Source: Erysipelotrichaceae bacterium (GTDB lineage: Bacteria; Bacillota_I; Bacilli_A; Erysipelotrichales; Erysipelotrichaceae). Taken from it: a DNA stretch of 41,025 nt. The translations under genes and the position numbers were made by a program. The stretch is from positions 1-41,025 of the forward strand of contig JAFUCG010000052.1 in assembly GCA_017459795.1 (NCBI GenBank), given 5' to 3'. The notes under the pieces are model-generated. The model saw only the letters and a program-made list of their open reading frames with translations. It ran no database searches and was not told the DNA's origin. Shown one piece after another: positions 22,070-30,067 of this stretch (positions are counted from its first letter, which is position 1; each line of letters begins with the position of its first letter).

Positions 22070-23404
22070 ATGAAAAAGCTATTTTGTTTACTAATGAGTT
22101 TATTATTAGTAGTTTCTTTAGCTGCCTGCGGCGGAAACGGCGGTAATAAACCAGCAGCTGAAACTTCCGAAGTTCAGAAGATAATCGCTGAAGCTCAGAA
22201 CATGACTCTGGAAGAATTAGCTAAGAAAGCAATTGAAGAATCAAACGGAAAGACATTCTATGGCGTTGGTAACTCAAGCCGTGGTAAATCAGCTTTACCA
22301 TTGTTCATTGCTTACTTACAGTCAATTGATCCTTCATATGACATGAAGTTTGAATGGCAGCAGCCAAAGAACAATAAGATCTTTGATCAGCTGACCGCAG
22401 ACGGATTAAAGGAAACCGGTACATTCGCAATGACCCTGATCCAGGATGGTAACCAGATCGAATCAAAGATGGTTCAGACAGGTGTCTTAGATACCTTCAT
22501 TCCAAAGGGCTGGGCAGAAGCTAACGGTACAACACCTGACAAGTACGAAGGTTATTTACCATTACAGACATTGAATAAGATCTTCGAATACAACAACGTA
22601 AACCCTGACAAGAAATATACTAACTGCTGGGATTTCGTAGCTGAAGGCGAACACGGCTTATTCATGGGCATTGACTCAGAAATCGTTGGTAAGAACTTCT
22701 TATACATGCTGACTCAGGACAAGTATGCTACATACTTAAAGGAAGCTTATGACAAGCTGCCAGCTGACAAGCAGGCTTACTTCAAGACAACCATCGATGC
22801 TGTTGAAAAGGATGCCAAGGAATTAGGCTTAGGTGAAAACGGCAAGTACGCATTAGCATGGATCAAGTTATGGGTTAACAGCTATAATGAACAGACAGAT
22901 GATGGCCCAATCTGTAACATCTTGGTTAAGAAGTCATCAGTTGACCAGTTCGGTTTATTAGTTTACTCAAAGGTTCGTTCTGTTGAAGAAACAGATGAAA
23001 CATCAGTTACTAACCTGAACGTTGCTGCATACCAGGACGGTTATGAAGGCATCGGCGGTTACGCTTACTGTCATTACCTGTTTGTAACAGATAATTCACC
23101 ATTACCATGGACAGCATGTGCATTCATCGCTTACATGGTTGAAACAGTTGACGGTTTCAGTGCTTGGGGCAAGGACTTAGGCGGTTACTCTTCTAACCCT
23201 GTAGTCGCTCAGGAAACTGAAGCTAAGTTCCATCATTCAGAAGGCTTATCTGCTAAGGTTGCCTGCGATACAACTAAGGACAGAGGCTATGACTGGTGGG
23301 TTAATAATGGTAAGTTAGTCGTTGAAGATCCTAAGTACTGTGCATCAGTAGCATTCACAGTTGGCTCATGGATTGAAATGCTCGACAAGTATACACCACA
23401 GTAA
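22070..23404 (+). CDS. Solute-binding lipoprotein of an FbpA/AfuA-like ABC importer
   Basis: A 444-residue lipoprotein. MKKLFCLLMSLLLVVSLAAC ends in a lipobox with the lipidated Cys at residue 20. The mature part is a periplasmic-binding-type protein that I place with extracellular solute-binding proteins of the iron / phosphonate / sugar-phosphate group, mainly because of its double-length permease partner. The ligand is unknown. GGGAGA precedes ATG 22070. Codon choice (ACA, TTA, GCT rich) differs from neighbouring enzymes and suggests high expression. A large hairpin follows it before the permease gene. Confidence 0.88.
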   Translation: MKKLFCLLMSLLLVVSLAACGGNGGNKPAAETSEVQKIIAEAQNMTLEELAKKAIEESNGKTFYGVGNSSRGKSALPLFIAYLQSIDPSYDMKFEWQQPKNNKIFDQLTADGLKETGTFAMTLIQDGNQIESKMVQTGVLDTFIPKGWAEANGTTPDKYEGYLPLQTLNKIFEYNNVNPDKKYTNCWDFVAEGEHGLFMGIDSEIVGKNFLYMLTQDKYATYLKEAYDKLPADKQAYFKTTIDAVEKDAKELGLGENGKYALAWIKLWVNSYNEQTDDGPICNILVKKSSVDQFGLLVYSKVRSVEETDETSVTNLNVAAYQDGYEGIGGYAYCHYLFVTDNSPLPWTACAFIAYMVETVDGFSAWGKDLGGYSSNPVVAQETEAKFHHSEGLSAKVACDTTKDRGYDWWVNNGKLVVEDPKYCASVAFTVGSWIEMLDKYTPQ

Positions 23405-23442
23405 ATCGAATTTATTAAATAAAAAATAATATCGGTTAAATA

Positions 23443-23479
23443 GATAGAGCCTTCGTATTTTTACCACGAAGGCACTATC
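23443..23479 (+). promoter_or_regulatory. Intra-operon hairpin between binding protein and permease
   Basis: GATAG-A-GCCTTCGT (23443-23456) pairs with ACGAAGGC-A-CTATC (23466-23479), broken by one A-A mismatch, around a 9-base loop. Only three T follow, so termination is probably partial. It fits the common pattern of lowering permease expression and protecting the binding-protein mRNA. Confidence 0.7.
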
Positions 23480-23498
23480 TTTATAGGAGAGATAATTT

Positions 23499-25307
23499 AT
23501 GTCAAAATCAATGAAAATAAGAATCAACAGCATAAAGACCTATCTCAGCAAGCCACAGAACGTAATTCTGATCCTTACAGGACTATTGGTAACATTTACC
23601 ACCATTGCGCCAATTGTGGCCATCATCCGTGATACCTTCCAGATTCACCCTGGTACAATTGACCAGTATCTGTCAGGTAAGGCTAACGGCTTTACCCTGG
23701 TAAACTATGTTGACCTGTTCACCAGCGGCTTGGCAAAGACAAACCTGTGGAACCCATTGATGAATACGGTAATACTGGCCATCGGTTCATGTACCTTTGC
23801 CATTCTCTTTGGTGGTATCTTTGCCTACCTGGTAACCAGAACAAACATGGCGTTCAAGAAGTATTTGAGTTCAATATTCATCTTCCCATACATCATGCCG
23901 CAGTGGACTTTGGCTGTAGTATGGCAGAACCTGTTTAACTCAAATCAGGTAACCGGTACCTCAGATGGCTTACTGGCTTCACTGTTTGGCATTCACATGC
24001 CGGCATGGTGGTGTCTGGGCTTGTTCCCATGTATCATCGTCTTAGGCATGCACTATGCACCGTTTGCCTACATTCTGATCGGTGGCATTTTCAAGAACAT
24101 GGATGCCAATCTGGAAGAAGCTGCAACGATTCTGGATACCCCAAGATGGAAGATCTTTGCCAGAGTTACCATTCCTATGGTCAAGCCGGCAATCTTATCA
24201 ACCATCCTGTTAGTAGCTGGTTCTACGATAGGTTCATACCCGGTACCTCATTACTTGGGATTACCGACCCTGGCAACGAAATATGTCTCAATGAACGACA
24301 AATATACCGGTGAGGCATCCATAATAGCCATCATCATGATGTTGTTCGGCGTAGCCATCATGTATCTGAACCAGAGGTCATTACATTCACGTAAGTCATA
24401 TACGACGGTTACCGGTAAGAGCGGACAGATCACAAAGGTCAACTTAGGTAAGACAGGACGTTATGTCATCGCAGTGATCTTTGTATTTATCACTTTCTTT
24501 ACCTCAATATTCCCAATCATTTCGTTTGCCTTTGAAACATTCCTGCCTAACCCAGGAGACTATTCATTCCTGTATACCGGCAATACGAATAACCTGACAA
24601 CGAAGTGGTGGGTAACATCAGAGAACATTACTGAAAACGGCATGTATGGTCAGCTTGGTATCTTACATAACAAGACCATCTGGAACGCTTTCCGCGGAAC
24701 CATTCTGGTTGCGGTAATCTGTTGTCTGACAGCCGGTACGATTGGAACACTGATCGGTTATGCCGTCAGTAAGGACCGTCATGGCAAGCTGGCAAGCTAT
24801 GTTAACTCCATGGCCTTCTTACCATACTTGATGCCATCAGTAGCCGTAGGTGCAGCTTACTTCATCCTGTTTTCATCAGGAAAGATCAATCTGTTCAACA
24901 CCTATCTGGCATTGGTAATCGTCGGTACGGTTAAGTACATACCGTTTGCATCAAGAAGCTCACTGAACTCCATGCTGCAATTGTCAAATGAGATTGAAGA
25001 ATCAGCCATAATTCAGGATGTTCCTTGGATCAAGCGAATGACCAGAATCATCATTCCAATTCAGAAGTCATCAATCGTATCAGGATTCCTGTTACCGTTC
25101 ATGACCTGTTTGAGAGAGCTGTCACTGTTCATGTTACTGTGTGTTCAGGGTTTCATTCTTTCAACAACACTGGACTACTTTGATGAAATGGGCCTGTATG
25201 CATTCTCAAGTGGTATCAACCTGATTCTGATTGTTACAATTTTAATCAGTAATTTCGTAGTTAATAAGATCACAGGTGCAAGCCTGGATGAAGGTATCGG
25301 AGGTTAA
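23499..25307 (+). CDS. ABC permease with two fused transmembrane domains (FbpB/AfuB-like)
   Basis: A 602-residue membrane protein containing two complete BPD_transp_1 units. Each half has an EAA loop: EEAATILDTPRWKIFARVTI in the first and EESAIIQDVPWIKRMTRIII in the second. Fused double permeases are typical of importers for ferric iron, phosphonates, sugar phosphates and related anions. GGAGAG lies before the ATG. It works with the lipoprotein upstream and the ATPase that starts three bases after its stop. Confidence 0.9.
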   Translation: MSKSMKIRINSIKTYLSKPQNVILILTGLLVTFTTIAPIVAIIRDTFQIHPGTIDQYLSGKANGFTLVNYVDLFTSGLAKTNLWNPLMNTVILAIGSCTFAILFGGIFAYLVTRTNMAFKKYLSSIFIFPYIMPQWTLAVVWQNLFNSNQVTGTSDGLLASLFGIHMPAWWCLGLFPCIIVLGMHYAPFAYILIGGIFKNMDANLEEAATILDTPRWKIFARVTIPMVKPAILSTILLVAGSTIGSYPVPHYLGLPTLATKYVSMNDKYTGEASIIAIIMMLFGVAIMYLNQRSLHSRKSYTTVTGKSGQITKVNLGKTGRYVIAVIFVFITFFTSIFPIISFAFETFLPNPGDYSFLYTGNTNNLTTKWWVTSENITENGMYGQLGILHNKTIWNAFRGTILVAVICCLTAGTIGTLIGYAVSKDRHGKLASYVNSMAFLPYLMPSVAVGAAYFILFSSGKINLFNTYLALVIVGTVKYIPFASRSSLNSMLQLSNEIEESAIIQDVPWIKRMTRIIIPIQKSSIVSGFLLPFMTCLRELSLFMLLCVQGFILSTTLDYFDEMGLYAFSSGINLILIVTILISNFVVNKITGASLDEGIGG

Positions 25308-25310
25308 AAC

Positions 25311-26957
25311 ATGCCAAAAATCACATTGGAAAACGTAACAAAGCGTTGGGATAAATTCTACGCTGTTGAAGATCTTAACCTGGTAATTGAAGATAACGCA
25401 TTCGTTACCCTGTTAGGTCCATCCGGCTGTGGCAAGACCACGACCTTAAGAATGATCGCTGGCCTGGAAACTCCTACATCCGGAAAAATCACGATCGGTG
25501 ACCGTGTTGTATATGATTCTGCCGAAGGCATCAACATTCCTGCCAATAAGCGTAAGGTTGGATTCCTTTTCCAGAACTATGCATTATGGCCAAACATGAC
25601 CGTATATGAAAACATCTCCTTCGGTCTGACTAACGTCAAGGAAGAGATGGATGAAATAGACTTTGAAGCCCGTACTAATAACCGTCTGTCTGAAATCTTA
25701 CAGAAGCCGGAAGAAGTAGTAAAGGTAGTTGAAGAATGTTATGACAAAAAGGGTAAACTTGATGAAAAGAAACTGAACATCAAGCTTATCGACCGTTTTG
25801 AAATTTCAACATTCACAGCCAAAAAACTGGCAGATTATAACTTACAGAAGGCTGATAATCTTAAGAGTGCAGCTGAAAAATACGTTGCTGAATTAAGAAA
25901 GGCCGTTGAAGAAGCCAGAAAAAAGGCTGAGTTGTCAGGCAATACCTTAAGCGATGATTTTACTGTCATGAAGGGCGATAAGCCTGTCCGTAAGGTCCGT
26001 AAGCTGACCAAGGAAGAAATTGACTTAAGTGTCAGAAGAGTATCACGTATCGTTAAGATCGGAATGTTCATGGACAGATATCCGGCAGAACTGTCAGGTG
26101 GCCAGCAACAGAGAGTTGCCATCGCCCGTACATTGGCACCAGAGCCATCAGTACTGTTCATGGATGAACCGTTAAGTAACCTGGATGCTAAACTGAGACT
26201 TGAAATGAGAAGTGAGCTGCAGAGACTGCATCTGGAGACAGGAAGCACATTTGTTTATGTAACGCATGACCAGATGGAAGCCATGACTTTGGCTACCAAG
26301 ATCTGTCTGATCGATAACGGTGTCTTACAGCAGTATGATGCCCCATTAACCGTATACAACCATCCTAGTAACTTATTTGTCGCAGACTTCGTCGGTAACC
26401 CAGCCATTAACTTCATTGAAGCCAAGGGCATACAGAACGCTGAAGGCAATCTGGTATTGAAGATGTTTGATGATACAAACGCTGAATTCGTCTTCAACGA
26501 AAAGACAGATATTAAGAGCTGGTACGCTGAACAGGAAGAACTTGATAAGCACCATAAGGAACTTCAGGAAAAGAAGGCCCAGCAGAAGGGCTATGTTGAA
26601 AAGGGCAATAAGGATACCGTATTCAAGTATCATGTTGCGATGATTAACGAAAATGAAGATTATGGTGATGAAGTTGAACTGACTAATGAAGATTATGTCA
26701 TCGGTATCAGACCTGAAATGGTTGAAATTACACCTGACGGTAAGGTAGACGGTGAAATATATTCATCAATGCCTACCGGCATGGAAACGACTGTCAGAGT
26801 TGCCATTGGCAATTATCTGTTAACAGGTGTAATGTTTGGTGGCGTAGTTTATTCACTTGGCCAGAAGACAAAAGTTGACTTCAAGGGCAATGAAGCAATC
26901 TTGTTCAGCCGTAAGAACGGCAGGATCATCGGTCTTGGATCAATAAAGGTTAAATAA
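25311..26957 (+). CDS. ABC ATPase with a large insertion in the helical subdomain
   Basis: A 548-residue ATPase, against about 350-380 for ordinary members. Walker A GPSGCGKTT (36-44), Q-loop Gln88 in FLFQNYALWPNM, signature LSGGQQQ (261-267), Walker B VLFMDEP and THDQ are intact. Gln88 and the signature are 173 residues apart instead of about 50, owing to an insertion of roughly 120 residues (about 110-245) rich in Lys and Glu and probably helical. The C-terminal TOBE region has a second charged insertion (about 390-450). The frame stays open throughout and composition matches neighbours, so it is not an artefact. It is the last gene of the transporter operon. Confidence 0.9.
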   Translation: MPKITLENVTKRWDKFYAVEDLNLVIEDNAFVTLLGPSGCGKTTTLRMIAGLETPTSGKITIGDRVVYDSAEGINIPANKRKVGFLFQNYALWPNMTVYENISFGLTNVKEEMDEIDFEARTNNRLSEILQKPEEVVKVVEECYDKKGKLDEKKLNIKLIDRFEISTFTAKKLADYNLQKADNLKSAAEKYVAELRKAVEEARKKAELSGNTLSDDFTVMKGDKPVRKVRKLTKEEIDLSVRRVSRIVKIGMFMDRYPAELSGGQQQRVAIARTLAPEPSVLFMDEPLSNLDAKLRLEMRSELQRLHLETGSTFVYVTHDQMEAMTLATKICLIDNGVLQQYDAPLTVYNHPSNLFVADFVGNPAINFIEAKGIQNAEGNLVLKMFDDTNAEFVFNEKTDIKSWYAEQEELDKHHKELQEKKAQQKGYVEKGNKDTVFKYHVAMINENEDYGDEVELTNEDYVIGIRPEMVEITPDGKVDGEIYSSMPTGMETTVRVAIGNYLLTGVMFGGVVYSLGQKTKVDFKGNEAILFSRKNGRIIGLGSIKVK

Positions 26958-26965
26958 GCATTATG

Positions 26966-27004
26966 AAGGCGTAGAATCAGTTATGATATCTACGCCTTTT
27001 TTTG
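26966..27004 (+). terminator. Terminator of the transporter operon
   Basis: A perfect 10-bp stem, AAGGCGTAGA (26966-26975) with TCTACGCCTT (26989-26998), a 13-base loop and a run of T. It separates this operon from the convergent esterase operon. Confidence 0.88.
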
Positions 27005-27019
27005 TAGTTTACTCTTCTG

Positions 27020-27433
27020 TTATACTTCGTAGAACCTTATCCATAAACCGTCTTCTTCAACCGTACCTGTACCGATGAAATGATTGCGGTGCAGTAAATC
27101 CTGTAAAGCAGGACTGTCAGTATAGAAGGTAGGTACTGTCTTGAATGTTCTGGATGGCTTATCGTCATTAAGCCAGCCATTGTTTTCCACGAATATATGA
27201 CAATTATTACCTGTGTGATCAGTTCCCGTCAGCATGTAGCGGGCTGACAGTGTTCTGATACCGATCTGATTCTTTATCTGGGTATCAACACCCCATGGTT
27301 CAAGGATGCCGTTAAACAGTTCACCCTTGACCGTACCGGCAAAGGGGATCATGCTGACTTCTCCAAGCTCAGTTGTAAACTTCTTGCCGGGAGTGGTCAT
27401 GTCGACATGAACTTCAAATATCGGTTTATTCAT
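27020..27433 (-). CDS. DUF3237-like protein
   Basis: A 137-residue soluble protein predicted to be all beta. MIPFAGTVKGELFNGILEPWG and ARYMLTGTDHTGNNCHIFVENNG together with the ending EEDGLWIRFYEV resemble the DUF3237 family of small beta-barrel proteins. No reaction is established. Its start overlaps the stop of the carboxylesterase gene by one base (TAATG), so the two are coupled, and a role in processing the same ester substrate is plausible. Confidence 0.7.
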   Translation of the reverse strand: MNKPIFEVHVDMTTPGKKFTTELGEVSMIPFAGTVKGELFNGILEPWGVDTQIKNQIGIRTLSARYMLTGTDHTGNNCHIFVENNGWLNDDKPSRTFKTVPTFYTDSPALQDLLHRNHFIGTGTVEEDGLWIRFYEV

Positions 27434-29022
27434 TACTGTTCCTTTGGTGTGAACTTAGCTGGTCCGAATAACTGAACAACGAAGTTATTTGTCTGCAGCT
27501 TTTCGTAGAAGTAATGATATTTTTCCTGCTGATCAGCTGGCATCATGGCTGAATTGTTATTCAGGTTGATGATATCAAAGCTGTTTTCATATTTCTTCCA
27601 TTCAGGTCTGCCTTCACCGTTTGGATCACCTGTAGCAGCGAAGTTGTACCAGTAACCCTGGATCAGTTCCATGAAGTCATAGTCTGCGCCAACCCAGTGA
27701 TATGGGAAGAATGGATTTCTTTCACCATGGTCTACTCTGCCGAATACATATGGCATTTCAGCACAGTGCGGTGAACCTTCATTACGGCCTCTCTGGGTTT
27801 CATTTTCCTTGCTCATTAACCAGATGTAGGCGTTTCTGCCGAACTTATGGCATAATTCACCAAGCTTTGCACTGCCTAGTAACATGATGTCAGAAGCAAT
27901 CGTAGAACACTGCTTGGCTGCCTCAATGTTATTTGTGGCAGGATACCATCTCTTCATGTTCTCGGCATTGTCAGGGAAGGCTTCCTCTAAATATGCATGG
28001 AACTTTTCTACAGAGTATTCATCAGCCTTTACAGCTGGGAATTCCTGAGCACATGAACCCATTAAGACATCAAAGTCATTGAATTCACCGTTATCCATGA
28101 TTTCTGAATATGGCTTAGGAATGAATTCACCGTCAACACAGAAGCTGAAGCCCCAATGGCCCATGCCTCTGGCTCTTACCCATTCCTCATACTGGTCAAA
28201 TAATTCCCAGGCATCTCTTCTTCTTAATTCATCAATTGACTTACAGCCAACATGGTTCATGAATTCAACACCTAAGTCTTCCATGGCCTTTCTTGGACCC
28301 GGCTGCATGAAGCCCCAGTAGATAGGACCGCTTTCAATTGAAACACGGTTGATGATGCCTTTCATTAACGGTGATGCATGTAATGCACCTGTTCCGGCAG
28401 CGCCGCCTGACTGGCCGGCAACGGTAATTCTGTCTGGGTCACCGCCGAATTTGGCAATGTTTTCCTTAACCCACATGCAGGCCTTGCGCATGTCATATAA
28501 TGCATAGTTACCGCTGGTACCGCCGGCTTCAGCTGTCAGCTCAGGATGAGCAAAGAAGCCATAGAAACCCAGACGGTAGTTAATTGTTACAACAACGATG
28601 TCTTTTCTTTTCGCAAAGCCGATGCCGTCACAAACAACTTCGCATCCGCTTCCGGCAACCATGCCGCCGCCATGGATCCAGATAAATACCGGCAACTTGG
28701 CGTTTTCATCTTTTGCCGGGGTCCAGACATTCAGATACAGACAGTCTTCTTCGTACTGTGAAGGTGCCATGAACTGCGGTACGCCATGTACATTGGCCGG
28801 CATGTCAGCGATTTCCATGACATGCTGAATTGAGGCAGCACTGTACTGGGTAGCCTTACGGACGCCACGCCATTTTTCAGGATCCTGTGGGTGTCTGAAT
28901 CTTAAATTTCCTACAGGTGGGGCAGCGTATGGAATGCCCTTGAATATCTTTACATTTTCTTCAACATAGCCCTGAAGCCAGCCTTGCTTGACAAGGACTT
29001 TTGCGTTTTCAAAATCAGTCAT
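27433..29022 (-). CDS. Type-B carboxylesterase
   Basis: A 529-residue member of the carboxylesterase/cholinesterase family, cytoplasmic. FKGIPYAAPPVGNLRF, EDCLYLNVW and the oxyanion loop WIHGGGMVAGSG are hallmarks. The nucleophile elbow reads AGQSGGAAG (Ser205 from the chosen start) rather than the common GESAGG. The catalytic Glu and His probably lie in SCAQEFPAV and GSPHCAEMPY. I start at ATG 29022 because GGGAGG lies seven bases upstream; the ATG six bases earlier is too close to it. It is the second gene of a leftward operon of ester hydrolases. Confidence 0.9.
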   Translation of the reverse strand: MTDFENAKVLVKQGWLQGYVEENVKIFKGIPYAAPPVGNLRFRHPQDPEKWRGVRKATQYSAASIQHVMEIADMPANVHGVPQFMAPSQYEEDCLYLNVWTPAKDENAKLPVFIWIHGGGMVAGSGCEVVCDGIGFAKRKDIVVVTINYRLGFYGFFAHPELTAEAGGTSGNYALYDMRKACMWVKENIAKFGGDPDRITVAGQSGGAAGTGALHASPLMKGIINRVSIESGPIYWGFMQPGPRKAMEDLGVEFMNHVGCKSIDELRRRDAWELFDQYEEWVRARGMGHWGFSFCVDGEFIPKPYSEIMDNGEFNDFDVLMGSCAQEFPAVKADEYSVEKFHAYLEEAFPDNAENMKRWYPATNNIEAAKQCSTIASDIMLLGSAKLGELCHKFGRNAYIWLMSKENETQRGRNEGSPHCAEMPYVFGRVDHGERNPFFPYHWVGADYDFMELIQGYWYNFAATGDPNGEGRPEWKKYENSFDIINLNNNSAMMPADQQEKYHYFYEKLQTNNFVVQLFGPAKFTPKEQ

Positions 29023-29037
29023 TTTCATTCCTCCCGT

Positions 29038-29844
29038 TTATTTAACATTATCTAATAAATAATTGATTCCCTTTTCAGAGTTTGGAATCCAGAATTCCCA
29101 GTTATGAACTCCCGGACTTTCCAGATAGGTGAATCTGGCGTTCTGTTTACTTAGGAAGTCTCTCATCAGGTGGTTAGGTTCCAGTAAGAAGTCTTCACTG
29201 CCGCAGGCCATGAAGATGACCGGGTTTTCAACATTGTTCTTCTTATTACGCAGATAGAGAACTTCCGGGTTGTGGTCGCTTTCCAGCGCATTGCTCAGAT
29301 CACCGAATGTATCAGTATAATATGCATAGTTAGCCATTACCGGATAGGTATTATCCGGTTTCATGTCCTTTAAGTGGTAAACGATCAGGGCACTTGACAA
29401 GGCGATGATGCCGCTGAATGTTTCCGGATACATCAAACCGGTATGTAAGGCACCAAAGCCGCCCATTGATAAGCCGCCTATGAAGGTGTTTTCCTTTTCG
29501 GTAGCCAGGTTGAAGGTGTCTCTTAAGTATTCAACCAGATCTTCACCGATGAACTTGCAGTACTTGTGGCCGGTAGCTTCCTTGTCAACATAGAAGCTGA
29601 CCCCGCCGCTAGGCATGACGATAGCCAGATTGTATTTTAATGAATAGTCGGCAACAGGAGCGTTGTACAGCCAGTCTGTACAGTCTCCGCTGTAGCCGTG
29701 CAATAAGATCAGTGTCTTAGGTTTTCTCTTGTAATATGGATTGTCTGCCATGAAAGGAGGCAGCTGTTTAGGTGGTATGTGGATATAGAACTCACCGTTA
29801 CATGACAGTGCTTCACTGCGGAAGCGGACAAAGTGTGTTGACAT
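29038..29844 (-). CDS. Esterase of the EstA/esterase-D (feruloyl-tributyrin) type
   Basis: A 268-residue intracellular esterase. TLILLHGYSGDCTDWLYNAP, the elbow GGLSMGGFGAL (Ser126), GSEDFLLEPN (Asp218) and SPGVHNWEFW (His247) match the esterase family that includes tributyrin esterase EstA, S-formylglutathione hydrolase and feruloyl esterases. There is no signal peptide. AAGGAG lies upstream of the ATG. It is the first gene of the leftward operon and is divergent from the Lpl-type transport operon. Confidence 0.88.
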   Translation of the reverse strand: MSTHFVRFRSEALSCNGEFYIHIPPKQLPPFMADNPYYKRKPKTLILLHGYSGDCTDWLYNAPVADYSLKYNLAIVMPSGGVSFYVDKEATGHKYCKFIGEDLVEYLRDTFNLATEKENTFIGGLSMGGFGALHTGLMYPETFSGIIALSSALIVYHLKDMKPDNTYPVMANYAYYTDTFGDLSNALESDHNPEVLYLRNKKNNVENPVIFMACGSEDFLLEPNHLMRDFLSKQNARFTYLESPGVHNWEFWIPNSEKGINYLLDNVK

Positions 29845-29876
29845 TATGAAAGTACTCCTTTTATATATCTGATTTC

Positions 29877-29924
29877 AGTATAGGCAACGGAAAACAATAA
29901 AAATATTAAAAATGTCGGTTTTCC
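29877..29924. promoter_or_regulatory. Divergent control region of the esterase and Lpl operons
   Basis: On the minus strand TATACT (29882-29877) is a fair -10 for the esterase operon; no clear -35 was found. Just upstream lies a split inverted repeat, GGAAAAC (29889-29895) and GTTTTCC (29918-29924), which could be a regulator site between the two divergent operons. Confidence 0.35.
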
Positions 29925-29993
29925 TTTTGAGTTTCACATTTTAAAAGTGGAGATTATAAAAAAGTATTTATTTCTAAAATTGAAGTGACTTTT

Positions 29994-30021
29994 TTGAAAG
30001 TAATGGGTTTTTATGTATGTT
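29994..30021 (+). promoter_or_regulatory. Promoter of the Lpl-type operon
   Basis: TTGAAA (29994-29999), a 16-base spacer and TATGTT (30016-30021). The expected start is near 30028, 40 bases before the ATG at 30068; GGGAGGA is the ribosome site. Confidence 0.5.
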
Positions 30022-30067
30022 TTAATGAAGATACAGATAAGAACTCGTAATTGGGAGGAAATTAATA

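Noticed and set aside
25835-26248. A 137-codon minus-strand ORF
   Set aside because: It is antisense to the ABC ATPase, including its conserved signature and Walker B regions, and its Ser/Leu-rich product is a typical shadow.
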